From Gemmobacter sp. (GTDB lineage Bacteria > Pseudomonadota > Alphaproteobacteria > Rhodobacterales > Rhodobacteraceae), in NCBI RefSeq assembly GCF_034676705.1, contig NZ_JAUCBS010000009.1, positions 1 to 64,000 of the forward strand: 64,000 nucleotides of DNA, in the 5' to 3' direction. The position numbers and the translations under genes were made by a program. The notes beneath the pieces were generated by a model that was given only the letters and a program-made list of their open reading frames with translations, had not been told where the DNA came from and made no database searches. Shown one piece after another: positions 1 through 8,740 of this stretch (positions within the stretch are counted from its first letter, which is position 1; each line of letters opens with the position of its first letter).

Positions 1-59
1 TCTTTGCCCATTCCGGTCACCAGCCCGACCGCAGCGATTGGCGTCCCTTGCCCGAGCAT
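1..59 (-). CDS. Partial reading frame at window edge, unidentified
   Basis: A minus-strand frame opens with ATG at position 59, downstream of the SDR gene, and runs off the window with no stop. Only 19 codons are visible (starting MLGQGTPIAAVG), too few to assign a family. Its position suggests a further gene of the dioxygenase operon, but coding status is uncertain because the stretch is short and no clear ribosome binding site is visible. Confidence 0.25.
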   Translation of the reverse strand, partial: MLGQGTPIAAVGLVTGMGK

Positions 60-128
60 CTTTGCAATGTGGCCCGTCTGGCAGCCGAGCGGGGCGGCCG
101 GATCGGGCGTTCAGCCACCGCCGCGCTG

Positions 129-848
129 TCAGATCGGCACGCCCCCGATGCTGGCACCGCCGCAGACATACAGCGTCTGGCCGGTGATGAAACCCGCCGC
201 CGGGTCGGCAAAGAACAGGAAGGCGCGCGTCACATCGGCCGAGGTGCCAAGGCGGCCGACGGGCAGGCGGGCGGCCAGATCGGTTTCCTGCGCGCTGCCC
301 TTGGGGATGATGCCCCAGAAGTTGTCGGTCAGGATCGGGCCGGGCGCCACCACGTTGACCGTGATGCCGTGCGGCGCCAGTTCCAGCGCCCAGGTGCGGG
401 CCATGCCGATCATCCCTGCCTTGGTGGCGGAATAGGCGGTGCGGGTTTTCGCCCCCAGCGCCGCGCGCGAGGCGTTGAACAGCACGCGGCCAAAGCCGCG
501 TTCCTTCATGGCGGGCAGGAAGGCTTGCAGCAGTTGCAGCGCGGCGCCCAGATGCAACTGGGTCAGCACCTGAAGATCCTCGACCTGCGCGTCCTCCACC
601 AGATTGGCGCGAATCACGCCCGCGTTGTGGACCAGATGCGTCACCCGGTGCCGCGCTGCGATGTCTGCCGCCACCCGCGCCACCTCGGCGGGGTTCGACA
701 GATCGACCTCGATCTCCTCCACCCCCTCGGCGCCGGTGGACTGGCGGGCCAGCGAGATGACGTGCCAGCCGCGCGCCCGCATCGCCTGGGCCAGATCGGC
801 CCCGATACCCTTGCTGCCCCCGGTGATGACGGCGGTATGGTCGGCCAT
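129..848 (-). CDS. SDR-family NAD(P)-dependent dehydrogenase
   Basis: A 239-residue short-chain dehydrogenase, a typical length for a classical SDR. The N-terminal cofactor loop TGGSKGIG lies near residues 9-16, an NAG motif follows near residue 75, and the active site shows YSATK with an upstream Ser in NASRAAL. It starts nine bases after the dioxygenase beta subunit, so it is very likely the last clear gene of that operon. The known partner of ring-hydroxylating dioxygenases is a cis-dihydrodiol dehydrogenase of this fold (BenD is an example), which rearomatises the diol. That role is inferred from context; the fold is certain, the substrate is not. Confidence 0.85.
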   Translation of the reverse strand: MADHTAVITGGSKGIGADLAQAMRARGWHVISLARQSTGAEGVEEIEVDLSNPAEVARVAADIAARHRVTHLVHNAGVIRANLVEDAQVEDLQVLTQLHLGAALQLLQAFLPAMKERGFGRVLFNASRAALGAKTRTAYSATKAGMIGMARTWALELAPHGITVNVVAPGPILTDNFWGIIPKGSAQETDLAARLPVGRLGTSADVTRAFLFFADPAAGFITGQTLYVCGGASIGGVPI

Positions 849-857
849 GGTGCCCCC

Positions 858-1328
858 CTATGGCAGCAGCTGGATATTGCCGAAGGCGGCATCGCAATTC
901 AGGATATCCACCCGTTTCCCCGCGATGCGGATCGCGCCATCGACCAGGCGCAGCTGGTGCCGCACGGTCAGCGCCAGCAGCATCTGATCGTCCAGCCGGG
1001 TTTCGACATAATGCATCTGGGTCGCGGTTTCCGCCGTATCCCCGGTCAGCGACACGATGCGCGGCCGGTTCAGCACATGGTGGCAGCGGCTTTTCGGTTT
1101 CTGGCTGAAGGTGCGCGCGCCGTGCAGACGTTCCACCCGCAGGCGGAGCATGAAGTTGTCTTCATACAGCAGCGAGGTTTCGGTGACCGGATCCTGCTGG
1201 TTCCAGTTCAGCGGCATCCAGTAGATCGCATCGGGCAACCACAGCGACAGCCAGTCCTGATACTGGCCCTGATCCAGCATCCAGGCCTCGTCATGGATGA
1301 AGTCGATGATGGCATCCTTGGTCAGCAT
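858..1328 (-). CDS. Aromatic ring-hydroxylating dioxygenase, beta subunit
   Basis: A 156-residue protein of the ring-hydroxylating dioxygenase beta-subunit family (NTF2-like cone fold), close to the usual 155-190 residues. Family-like stretches are an N-terminal helix with DEAWMLD, the YWMPL segment and LRVERLHGAR. The beta subunit is structural and packs against the Rieske alpha subunit. I chose the ATG at 1328 (MLTKDAI) because it overlaps the alpha-subunit stop as TGATG and follows a G-rich binding site. A start five codons upstream would extend into the alpha gene. Coupled translation with the alpha gene supports equal subunit production. Confidence 0.9.
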   Translation of the reverse strand: MLTKDAIIDFIHDEAWMLDQGQYQDWLSLWLPDAIYWMPLNWNQQDPVTETSLLYEDNFMLRLRVERLHGARTFSQKPKSRCHHVLNRPRIVSLTGDTAETATQMHYVETRLDDQMLLALTVRHQLRLVDGAIRIAGKRVDILNCDAAFGNIQLLP

Positions 1329-2650
1329 CACTCTGCCCCCCACAGCATGAAGCGTTTCCAGGCGTCGAACTGGTTGCGCATCTGGCGCTCGGTGGTGCCG
1401 TTCAGCACCGCCTCGGCGCCGAAATCCTCGTCCTCCTCATAGAGGCGCTGGATATTCACCCATTCCAGCCCGTCAGCCATCAGCCCTTCCTGGGCGCGTT
1501 CATACATTTCCAGATCGTCATGCCCCACCATCGAGGTCGGGGCATTGATCATGCGATTGTACATCGCCGTCCGCGCCGTCAGTTCCGCCGGCGCACCGTC
1601 CAGCGCGAAGATCCAGCTTTCCACCAGCGTCTTGTCCGGCCCCAGCGGGATGAAGTTGCGCAGCTGCTGGATGGGGCCCTTGATCATGATGTTGGGGAAA
1701 TAGACCGTGTTGTGCCGGTTTTCGCCCAGGATGGCCTGCGCGCGCTCCTCGCCATGGGCGGCGACCATCGCCTCCCAGTAGCCGGGGATCGCGGAATAGT
1801 CGGAGTGGATGGAATGATGCACCCCGGTGTGGCCATGGCCGTTGGGCCAGGTGCGGATGCCCATGCCTTCGAAGAATTCGTAGGGCGACATGAAGGGCGC
1901 GATGATTTCCATCGCCGGGGGGGTGGGTGTGCCCTCGGGCTTGTCCATCGACTCCCAGATCTTCACCGCCGTGCCTGCGCTCGATTCGTGAGCGACCATC
2001 GGGTGGCAGGTATCGGTCTGGTTTTCGACCAGCATCTTCCAGTTGCACTTGTGCATGTAGCGCAGCGGGGCACCCGCCACCGTCAGCTTTCCCGTGGGCG
2101 AACGGTCAACCATGTTGTCAAAGGACGACAGTGCATCGCCAAAGAAATCCTGGAACCCGATCCCCTCGGGCGCCAGCCGGGCAAAGACGAAGCCGCGGTA
2201 ATTGTGCCAGTCGCCCACCGGGGCAAGGCCGTGGGCGGCCTCGGTCTGGTCCAGCCCGGTGCCTTCGTAGCCCTTTTTCAGCGGGATGGCCAAAAGGCAG
2301 CCATCGGTCTTGAACGACCAGGCGTGATAGGGGCAGCGGAAGAACTTGCCGGTGTTGCCCGCCCGGTCGATCACGATCTTGGTGCCCTTGTGGGGGCAGC
2401 GGTTGTACATCACCTTGATCTGGTTGTCCGTATGGCGGACCATCAGCAGCGGCTGGTCGCCGATCTGTGCGGTGATGTAATCGCCGGGCTTCGACACTTG
2501 GCTTTCGTGGCCGATATAGATCCAGGCGTTGCGGAACAGGTGCTTCATTTCCAGCCGGTAGACTTCGGGGCTGGTGTAGATATCACGATGCACCTGTTGC
2601 GGCTGGACCAGCCGGGCGACGGTGGCGTGCAGGTCGGGGTCGTGTGGCAT
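1328..2650 (-). CDS. Aromatic ring-hydroxylating dioxygenase, alpha subunit (Rieske oxygenase)
   Basis: A 440-residue catalytic subunit. The Rieske [2Fe-2S] ligands are C85 and H87 (CPHKGT) and C106 and H109 (CPYHAW). The mononuclear iron site shows the family pattern with D213 as bridging residue and H216 and H221 as ligands (TDTCHPMVAH). Such enzymes insert both atoms of O2 into an aromatic ring to give a cis-diol. Electrons would come from the reductase encoded 18 bases upstream. The alpha/beta arrangement with a BenD-like SDR resembles benzoate or anthranilate-type systems, but the partner reductase is of the phthalate/vanillate type. The substrate is probably an aromatic acid and remains unproven. 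Confidence 0.93.
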   Translation of the reverse strand: MPHDPDLHATVARLVQPQQVHRDIYTSPEVYRLEMKHLFRNAWIYIGHESQVSKPGDYITAQIGDQPLLMVRHTDNQIKVMYNRCPHKGTKIVIDRAGNTGKFFRCPYHAWSFKTDGCLLAIPLKKGYEGTGLDQTEAAHGLAPVGDWHNYRGFVFARLAPEGIGFQDFFGDALSSFDNMVDRSPTGKLTVAGAPLRYMHKCNWKMLVENQTDTCHPMVAHESSAGTAVKIWESMDKPEGTPTPPAMEIIAPFMSPYEFFEGMGIRTWPNGHGHTGVHHSIHSDYSAIPGYWEAMVAAHGEERAQAILGENRHNTVYFPNIMIKGPIQQLRNFIPLGPDKTLVESWIFALDGAPAELTARTAMYNRMINAPTSMVGHDDLEMYERAQEGLMADGLEWVNIQRLYEEDEDFGAEAVLNGTTERQMRNQFDAWKRFMLWGAE

Positions 2651-2668
2651 CCGGCTACTCCCTTTCGC

Positions 2669-3649
2669 TTACAGGTCAAGCTTCAGGCGCGCGCTTTTCG
2701 CGCGGCTGACGCAGATGTGGATCAGCTTGCCGGCGGCGCGTTCGGCAGGCGACAGCACCACGTCGCGGTGGTCGGGCGTGCCCTCCAGCACGCCGGTCTG
2801 GCAGATGCCGCAATCGCCGCGCTGGCAGTCATAGACCAGATCGACCCCGCCGGCCTCCAGCACCTGGATGATGGTCTGGCCCGGCGGCACGATGAAGATC
2901 TGGCCGGTCGAGGCCAGCTCAACCTCGAACGGCTGGTCGCCGGCCTCGGGCTGCGGGGCGTCGAACAGTTCGGTGTGGAACTGCGCATCGGGCAGGGCGC
3001 GGGTGGCCCAGGCGGTGCGCGCGGCCTCGATCATCGGGCGGGGGCCGCAGACGTAGACATGGGTATCGGGGGCCGCATCGGCGATCAGGTCGGTAACGGG
3101 CATCGGGCCGCCGACCAGATCATCCAGATGCAGCGAGATGCCTTCGCCAAAGGTATCGCCCAGCAGGTCGGCATAGGCGGCCGCAGCACGGGTGCGGGCC
3201 GCCATCACCAGCCGGAACGGCCGGCCGCGTTCGGCCAGCGCGGTGGCCATTGAGATCAGCGGGGTCAGCCCGATGCCGCCGGCCAGCAGCAGGGCCGGGC
3301 CGGTGCCGGCATCCAGCGGGAAATCGTTGCGCGGCGGTTGTGCCACGATGCGGTCGCCGGTGCGCAGCCCATGCATGGCCAGCGATCCGCCGGCGCCGCC
3401 ATCCTCGCGCCGCACGGCGATGCGGTAGCTGCGGCCGTCATCGCCCGGCAGGGCGATCAGCGAATAGGCATTCCACCGCCCATCGGCCACCAGAAAGCGC
3501 AGATGGGCACCTGCGCCAAAGGCGGGCAGCGCCGCAGCGTTGACGGGGCGCAGGATCAGTTCCCGGACAGGATCGGCAATTTCGGTGCTGGTGATGACCT
3601 CAAGCTCCAGGGCTTGCGCGGCATCGCCCGGCTGGCCGGGGTGCGACAT
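2669..3649 (-). CDS. Phthalate-dioxygenase-reductase-type oxidoreductase
   Basis: A 326-residue reductase with a flavin/NAD half first and a plant-type ferredoxin last. Visible motifs are NAYSL near residue 60 (flavin site), GGIGLTP at 124-130 and CGPRPM at 201-206 (NAD site), and ferredoxin cysteines C275, C280, C283 and C313. This order is that of the PDR/VanB class, whereas BenC-type reductases carry the ferredoxin at the N terminus. I chose the ATG at 3649, preceded by AGGAAGG, over an in-frame start 23 codons upstream. It is the first gene of the dioxygenase operon and would pass electrons from NAD(P)H to the Rieske centre. Confidence 0.88.
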   Translation of the reverse strand: MSHPGQPGDAAQALELEVITSTEIADPVRELILRPVNAAALPAFGAGAHLRFLVADGRWNAYSLIALPGDDGRSYRIAVRREDGGAGGSLAMHGLRTGDRIVAQPPRNDFPLDAGTGPALLLAGGIGLTPLISMATALAERGRPFRLVMAARTRAAAAYADLLGDTFGEGISLHLDDLVGGPMPVTDLIADAAPDTHVYVCGPRPMIEAARTAWATRALPDAQFHTELFDAPQPEAGDQPFEVELASTGQIFIVPPGQTIIQVLEAGGVDLVYDCQRGDCGICQTGVLEGTPDHRDVVLSPAERAAGKLIHICVSRAKSARLKLDL

Positions 3650-3715
3650 CACGGGTGATCCTTCCTGTTCGCGTGGCAGCGGCCGTTGCCCGACCGGCGG
3701 CTTCATGGCTTGAAG

Positions 3716-3784
3716 CATGAATTATCATGGATCGTCCTGTCAATATTCAAGATTGAAAACATGACTTTTCATATTTCCCTTGAC
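3716..3784. promoter_or_regulatory. Divergent promoter/operator region between dioxygenase operon and TRAP operon
   Basis: Two dyads sit in this AT-rich gap. CATGA-ATTA-TCATG spans 3716-3729, and TTCAA-GA-TTGAA spans 3746-3757, nested with TCAAT/ATTGA arms at 3740-3744 and 3752-3756. On the minus strand TTGAAT, 18 bases, then GATAAT form a plausible promoter, and TTGACA is also present. On the plus strand TTGACG at 3779 is a possible -35. Such dyads suit the MarR protein encoded at 6700, but binding is inferred. Confidence 0.5.
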
Positions 3785-3865
3785 GGATCGGAAAAACAGA
3801 TGCGAGATTCTCGACATAAACGAGTCGGGCCGAACCCGCCGCAGTCCTCAACCGGGAGCCAAGAA

Positions 3866-4891
3866 ATGAGCCATGTTTTCAAGCGGTTTGCCGCCGCTGC
3901 CGTGCTTGCCTGCACCACTGCCCTGCCGTCTTTCGCCGCCGATGTGACCCTGCGGGTGTCGAACTGGCTGCCGGCGTCGCACCCCATCGTCAAGGACATC
4001 ATCCTGCCCTGGGCCGAGGATGTGAAAGAGGCGACGGCCGGCCGGGTCGAGGTTGTGTTGCTGGATGCCCCGCTTGGCCCGCCGCCCGCGCATTTCGATC
4101 TGGTGGCGAATGGCATTGCCGATATCGGTTTTGCCACCCATGCCTATACCCCGGGCCGCTTTGGCCTGACCGGGCTGGGCGAACTGCCGTTCCTGACGCC
4201 CAGCTCTACCGCCGCCTCGGTCGCCTTCTGGCGCACCTGGGAGGCGATGTTGCAGGAAAAGGGCGAACACAACGGCGTCAAGGTGCTGGCGCTGTGGGGC
4301 CACGGGCCGGGCATGCTGTTCATGGGCAAAAAGCCGGCCAGCCCGCTGGCCGACCTGAAGGGGTCCAAGATCCGCATCGCGGGCGACATCACCAATCAGC
4401 TGGTGACCAACCTGGGCATGTCGTCCATTCAGGCGCCGTCGTCGGAAACCTATGAAATCCTGCACAACGGCATCGCCGACGGCATCGTCTTTCCGCCCGA
4501 ATCCATCGACTTCTTCAAGCTGACCGATACCGTGACCAGCGCCATGGCGGTGGACGGCGGGCTTTACAACGTCACCTTCTTTCTGGCGATGAACAAGGCC
4601 AGGTTCGACGCCCTGCCCGAGGCGGATCGTACCGCCATCGACAAGGTGTCGGGCGAGGCGCTGGCCCGCATGGCAGGCGCCGCCTGGGATGCGGCGGATG
4701 CCAAGGGCATGAAGGCGCTGGAAGGCAAGGTCACGTTCATCGAGCCGACGGCCGAAGACAAGGCCGCGCTGGAAAAGGCGTCGGAATCGATCTACGCCGA
4801 TGTCCGCAAGAAATTCGACGCCAAGGGCGTGGACTTTGACAAGGCGCTGGCGATGTACAAGGCCGAGCTTGCCAAGGTGCAGGCGGAATGA
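3866..4891 (+). CDS. dctP: TRAP transporter periplasmic solute-binding protein (DctP family)
   Basis: A 341-residue protein with a clear Sec signal peptide (basic MSHVFKRF, hydrophobic run, cleavage after PSFA). The mature part opens with VTLRVSNWLPASH and has the GSKIRIAGD segment typical of DctP-family ligand binding. I chose the ATG at 3866 because GGGAG lies just upstream and the signal peptide then begins properly; a longer in-frame reading lacks one. It is first of three TRAP genes and its stop overlaps dctQ as ATGA. It probably captures an organic acid for the divergent dioxygenase pathway; this ligand is an inference from position. Confidence 0.9.
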   Translation: MSHVFKRFAAAAVLACTTALPSFAADVTLRVSNWLPASHPIVKDIILPWAEDVKEATAGRVEVVLLDAPLGPPPAHFDLVANGIADIGFATHAYTPGRFGLTGLGELPFLTPSSTAASVAFWRTWEAMLQEKGEHNGVKVLALWGHGPGMLFMGKKPASPLADLKGSKIRIAGDITNQLVTNLGMSSIQAPSSETYEILHNGIADGIVFPPESIDFFKLTDTVTSAMAVDGGLYNVTFFLAMNKARFDALPEADRTAIDKVSGEALARMAGAAWDAADAKGMKALEGKVTFIEPTAEDKAALEKASESIYADVRKKFDAKGVDFDKALAMYKAELAKVQAE

Positions 4892-5367
4892 CCATCGGGC
4901 GCCTGCGCGCCGCCTGCTATTCGGCCACCGCGGTGGTGCTGGGCATTCTGCTGCTGGCACTGGTCGCGGTGACCTTTACCGATGTGGCAGGCCGCTATCT
5001 GTTCGCAGCCCCGCTGCCCGGCGGGCCGGAACTGACAGAACTGCTGGTGATGGCCGTGGTCTTTGGCGGCCTGCCGGCGCTGTGTCTGGATGACGGGCAC
5101 ATCACCGCCGATCTGGTCACCCAGCGGTTGGGGCCAGCGGGGCTGGCGATTCAACTGGTTTTGGCACGGCTGGCATCGGCGGCGGTGCTGGGCCTTGCCG
5201 GTTGGCAGCTGTGGAAGATCGGGCTGCGCCTGTCGGGCTATGGCCAGACCACCGTGTTCCTGAAACTGCCACTGGGCCCCGTCGCCCAGGCGGCCAGCCT
5301 GATCTGCGGGGTTTCGGCGCTGGTCGTGCTGGCCATGGTCATCCTGCGGGTCGAGCGCGCGAAATAG
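4888..5367 (+). CDS. dctQ: TRAP transporter small permease (DctQ family)
   Basis: A 159-residue integral membrane protein with four predicted hydrophobic segments, the usual size and topology of a DctQ subunit. The stretch FTDVAGRYLF followed by PLPGGPELTELL is characteristic of the family. It starts inside the dctP stop (ATGA overlap) and precedes dctM by 33 bases that carry GGAGG. In the complex it bridges and stabilises the large permease; no substrate information can be read from it. Confidence 0.88.
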   Translation: MTIGRLRAACYSATAVVLGILLLALVAVTFTDVAGRYLFAAPLPGGPELTELLVMAVVFGGLPALCLDDGHITADLVTQRLGPAGLAIQLVLARLASAAVLGLAGWQLWKIGLRLSGYGQTTVFLKLPLGPVAQAASLICGVSALVVLAMVILRVERAK

Positions 5368-5400
5368 CGCGCCCCCACATTCTGCAATCCCGGAGGGAAC

Positions 5401-6687
5401 ATGGACTGGCCAATCGGTCTGGTGGTGCTGTTTGTCCTGCTGTTCGCAGGCATCCCGATCAGCTTTGCGCTGGTGATCGTCGGGGTCGTGGGGGTGACCG
5501 CGATCATCGGGTTCGATCCGGCGATGGCGATGCTGGGGCAGGTGTTCTTTGACACCGCCCGCAGCTATTCGCTGTCGGTGGTGCCGCTGTTCCTGCTGAT
5601 GGGCAACCTGATCGTGCAATCGGGGGTGGCAGACGAGATCTACGACGCCGCCTATGCCTGGCTGCGCCACCGCAAGGGCGGGCTGGCGATGGCCACCATC
5701 GCGGCCTGTGGCGGGTTCAGTTCGGTCTGCGGTTCCTCGCTGGCGACGGCAGCCACCATGGGGCGGATCGCCCTGCCCGCGATGCGGCGCCATGGCTATT
5801 CCGACAGCCTGGCGACCGGCGCAATTGCGGCCGGGGGCACGCTGGGCATCATCATTCCGCCATCGGTGATCCTGGTGATCTATGGCATCCTGACCCAGCA
5901 GGACATCGGCAAGCTGTTCCTGGCCGGGCTGATCCCGGGGTTGCTGGGTGTGCTGGGCTACATGATCGCCGTGCGCCTGTCGCTGTGGATGCGCCCGGAA
6001 CAGCTGGTGGCCGAAGACAAGCTGCCGCTGATGGCCCGCATCGCGGCGCTGAAAGGCGTGCTGCCGGCGCTGGTGCTGTTCGCCTTTGTGCTGGGCGGGA
6101 TCTATCTGGGCGCCTTCACCGCGACCGAGGCTGCGGGCATGGGGGCTGCCGGCGCGCTGTTGCTGACGGCGGTCCGGGGCAAGCTGACGCTGCGCGCCAC
6201 GCTGACCACGCTGTTCGATACCGGCAAGACCACGGCGGCGATGTTCTTCATCCTGATGGGTGCATTGTATTTCATGAACTACGTCAACCTGTCGGGCCTG
6301 TCGTCGGACATCCGCAGCTTTGTGCTGGGGCTGAACCTGCCGCCCATGGGGGTGATCGTGCTGATCGGCATCATGCTGCTGATCCTGGGGGCGCTGCTGG
6401 AAAGCCTGTCCATGGTGCTGCTGGTGGTGCCGGTGCTGTTTCCCATCGTTACCCAGCTGGGATTCGACCCGATCTGGTTCGGCATCTTCATCGTGGTGGC
6501 GGCGGAACTCAGCTACATCACCCCGCCGATGGGCATGAACGTGTTCGTGCTGCGGGTGGTGGCGCGGGATGTGCCGGTGGGGCAGATCTTTACCGGCGTC
6601 ACGCCCTTTGTCATCATGGATCTGGTGCGGCTGGCGCTTCTGGTGCTGATGCCGTGGTTGGCTCTGGTCATTCCCAATTCGATGTAG
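5401..6687 (+). CDS. dctM: TRAP transporter large permease (DctM family)
   Basis: A 428-residue protein with about twelve hydrophobic segments. DctM hallmarks include VPLFLLMGNL, GGFSSVCGSSLATAATMG and GTLGIIIPPSV. A strong GGAGG lies seven bases before the ATG. It is the ion-coupled translocation channel, probably Na+-driven as in characterised TRAP systems. The MarR gene begins 12 bases after its stop, so transporter and regulator appear co-transcribed. Confidence 0.92.
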   Translation: MDWPIGLVVLFVLLFAGIPISFALVIVGVVGVTAIIGFDPAMAMLGQVFFDTARSYSLSVVPLFLLMGNLIVQSGVADEIYDAAYAWLRHRKGGLAMATIAACGGFSSVCGSSLATAATMGRIALPAMRRHGYSDSLATGAIAAGGTLGIIIPPSVILVIYGILTQQDIGKLFLAGLIPGLLGVLGYMIAVRLSLWMRPEQLVAEDKLPLMARIAALKGVLPALVLFAFVLGGIYLGAFTATEAAGMGAAGALLLTAVRGKLTLRATLTTLFDTGKTTAAMFFILMGALYFMNYVNLSGLSSDIRSFVLGLNLPPMGVIVLIGIMLLILGALLESLSMVLLVVPVLFPIVTQLGFDPIWFGIFIVVAAELSYITPPMGMNVFVLRVVARDVPVGQIFTGVTPFVIMDLVRLALLVLMPWLALVIPNSM

Positions 6688-6699
6688 TGAATAGGTGGC

Positions 6700-7182
6700 A
6701 TGAGCAACGATCTGCCACCGTCACCGAACCAGGGCTTTCTGGCCGACTACCTGCAATTCCTGCTGTCCACGGCCAGCGGGCTGGCCAGCCACGGCTTTCA
6801 CCTCCAGGCGGCCGAGGCGGGGTTGCCGGTGGCGGAATGGCGGGTGCTGGCCTGTCTGTGGGACAGCGATGGCAACACCATCACCGAAATCGCCCGGCTG
6901 GCGCAGATGGAACAATCGCGCCTGACCAAGGTGGTGGACCGGATGGATGCCCGCGGTCTGATCCGCCGCGAACGCAGCGCCGAGGATCGGCGCCTTGTCC
7001 ATGTCTGGCTGACCGATACGGGCCGCGCGCTGGCCGATACGATGGTGGCCCGCGCCAAGCAACACGAGGCCGAGTTCATCGCCGCCAGCCTGACCGAGGC
7101 CGAGGGCAAGCGGCTGAAGGCACTGCTGACCAAGGTCATCAAGCGCGCCAGCGCTGAAACCGCCCATGCGGTGCGCCGCTAG
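6700..7182 (+). CDS. MarR-family transcriptional regulator
   Basis: A 160-residue winged-helix regulator. The centre shows ITEIARLAQMEQSRLTKVVDRM (helix-turn-helix) followed by the wing IRRERSAEDRRLVHVWLTDTG, the DRR signature of MarR proteins. It follows dctM closely, so it probably reports on a transported aromatic ligand and controls the TRAP and dioxygenase operons through the dyads between 3716 and 3757. Aromatic acids are common MarR ligands; the ligand here is unknown. Confidence 0.88.
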   Translation: MSNDLPPSPNQGFLADYLQFLLSTASGLASHGFHLQAAEAGLPVAEWRVLACLWDSDGNTITEIARLAQMEQSRLTKVVDRMDARGLIRRERSAEDRRLVHVWLTDTGRALADTMVARAKQHEAEFIAASLTEAEGKRLKALLTKVIKRASAETAHAVRR

Positions 7183-7289
7183 TTTCTTCGTGCCATCCGA
7201 CAGCGGAACGGGCGGAAACCTGCGGATCATCCTCTTGTTCCAGATGGTATTTTCTGGCGTAGGGCGCAAGCCGCCACCAGTCCGAGGCC

Positions 7290-7410
7290 AGGCCGCACAC
7301 GAGCGGGCGCGCCATGGCGGGATCTTGCGGAGAAGTTCGGCAAGTGGCCGTCGGTCTATCGTCAGTTCCGCCGCCAGATCCGGCGCGCGAACGGTCCTTG
7401 CGTGTTCATC
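7290..7410 (+). pseudogene. IS5-family transposase fragment
   Basis: One frame reads APWRDLAEKFGKWPSVYRQF, a stretch found in the N-terminal third of IS5-family DDE transposases just after the VLWIVRTG segment. No start, catalytic residues or inverted repeats remain nearby, so this is a relic. The rest of the gap from 7183 to the riboswitch holds nothing I can identify. A complementary N-terminal scrap of the same type lies on the minus strand at 31,035-31,148. Confidence 0.6.
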
Positions 7411-7431
7411 CGCTCTGGCGTAGCAGTGCCG

Positions 7432-7596
7432 TGCCGGTTTCCGAGAGGAAATAACAGGGAATCCAAAGGCACCCCGGTGTCAAATGGAACTGCCCCCGCA
7501 ACTGTATGCGGCGAGCCCCGACCGAACTGCCACTGGGTCATACCCCGGGAAGGCTGGTCATGGGCCGCGACCCGCGAGTCAGGAGACCTACCGGCA
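7432..7596 (+). promoter_or_regulatory. Cobalamin (AdoCbl) riboswitch
   Basis: The conserved core is present in order. P1 is formed by TGCCGGT (7432-7438) with ACCGGCA (7590-7596). Next come ACAGGGAA, the GCACCCCGGTGTC region, the GCCACTG signature at 7529-7535, and a B12 box (AGTCAGGAGACCTACC) at 7577-7592. A hairpin CCGAC-GGGGC-GTCGG follows at 7613-7627 and may belong to the expression platform. In the known class cobalamin binding lowers expression of downstream transport or synthesis genes. The first downstream ATG with an acceptable ribosome site is at 7730. Confidence 0.93.
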
Positions 7597-7729
7597 TGAC
7601 TGCAACCACGAGCCGACGGGGCGTCGGAGGGGGAAACATGACCGGAACTGACGGGCTTGCCCTGTTATATTCGCGCGTGATCCCGATCGGATCGCCGCCC
7701 CTGACGGCTCCTACCCGGAGCGTCCATCC

Positions 7730-8740
7730 ATGACCAACCGTCTGTTCTGCCTGCTGGCTGCGGGGTTCAGCCTTGTCGGCACCCTCACCCATGCCGAGGC
7801 TACCCGTTACCCGTTGACCATCGACAATTGCGGCTTCTCGCTGGAGTTCGCTGCCGCACCGAAGAATGTCGTGACCATCGGCCAATCGTCAACCGAGGTG
7901 CTTTATGCGCTTGGCGTTGGCGACCATATGGCCGGCACCGCCCTGTGGTTCACCGCAGTCCTGCCAGAGTTCAAGGCGCAGAACGACAAGGTCGAGCGCA
8001 TCAACGACAACATGCCCAGCTTTGAAAGCGTCATCAACAAGCGCCCCGAACTGGTCGCGACGCAATTCGAATGGATGATCGGCGAACAGGGCGTGGTCGG
8101 CACCCGGCCGCAGTTCCACGAGCTTGGCGCAAACACTTTCATCATGCCCGCCGATTGCGAAGGCAAGAACAACCTTGTCGGCGCCGACGGCACCCGCACC
8201 GCCGCCTTCCGTTCGGAACTGGTCCACAAGGGGATCCAGCAGCTGGGCGTGATCTTCGACCGCCAGGACCGGGCGGCCGAACTGATCGCATCGCTGCGCG
8301 AACGCGAGGCCGAAGCGGTCAAACGGGCGCAGGCGCTGAACCTTGCCGATGTCTCGGCAGCGGTCTGGTTTTCATCCGCCGATCTGGAACTTGATCCCTA
8401 TGTGGCCGGCCAGAAGGGGATTCCGGCCTATCTGCTGACCTCACTTGGCATCCGCAACGTGGTGGAATCGGACGAGGAATGGCCCACTGTCGGCTGGGAA
8501 ACCATCGCCCGCGCCAATCCTTCGGTTCTGGTGCTGGCCAAGATGGATCGCCGTCGCTTTGTTGCCGATGACATCGAGGAAAAGCTGAAGTTCCTGAAAT
8601 CCGATCCGGTCACCAGCCAGATGGATGCCGTGAAGAACGAGCGTTTCATCATCCTGGACGCCCATGAGATGCAGGCGACCATCCGCCTTGTCACGGGGCT
8701 GGAAAAGCTGACCGACGGCATGGAGAACCTGCCGAAGTGA
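7730..8740 (+). CDS. FecB/BtuF-type periplasmic binding protein of a corrinoid or metallophore ABC importer
   Basis: A 336-residue protein with a signal peptide ending near LTHAEA. The mature part shows class III periplasmic-binding features: YPLTIDNCG, then VVTIGQSSTEVLYALG, the loop seen at the N-lobe entrance of FecB and BtuF proteins. CGGAG lies before the ATG. Its stop overlaps the permease start by four bases. The cobalamin riboswitch upstream makes a corrinoid the first candidate ligand, though the sequence looks closer to siderophore-type binders; a cobalt or other metallophore complex is an alternative. Confidence 0.85.
   Translation: MTNRLFCLLAAGFSLVGTLTHAEATRYPLTIDNCGFSLEFAAAPKNVVTIGQSSTEVLYALGVGDHMAGTALWFTAVLPEFKAQNDKVERINDNMPSFESVINKRPELVATQFEWMIGEQGVVGTRPQFHELGANTFIMPADCEGKNNLVGADGTRTAAFRSELVHKGIQQLGVIFDRQDRAAELIASLREREAEAVKRAQALNLADVSAAVWFSSADLELDPYVAGQKGIPAYLLTSLGIRNVVESDEEWPTVGWETIARANPSVLVLAKMDRRRFVADDIEEKLKFLKSDPVTSQMDAVKNERFIILDAHEMQATIRLVTGLEKLTDGMENLPK

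Noticed and set aside
48..1442. Long plus-strand frame across the SDR and dioxygenase beta genes
   Set aside because: Its translation is a low-complexity Arg/Gly/His-rich shadow of the minus-strand genes; similar long shadows occur across most of the window because of the high GC content.
7638..7729. Alternative start ATG at 7638 between riboswitch and binding protein
   Set aside because: The frame is short, lies in the probable expression platform and has no family resemblance; the signal peptide of the binding protein begins at 7730.
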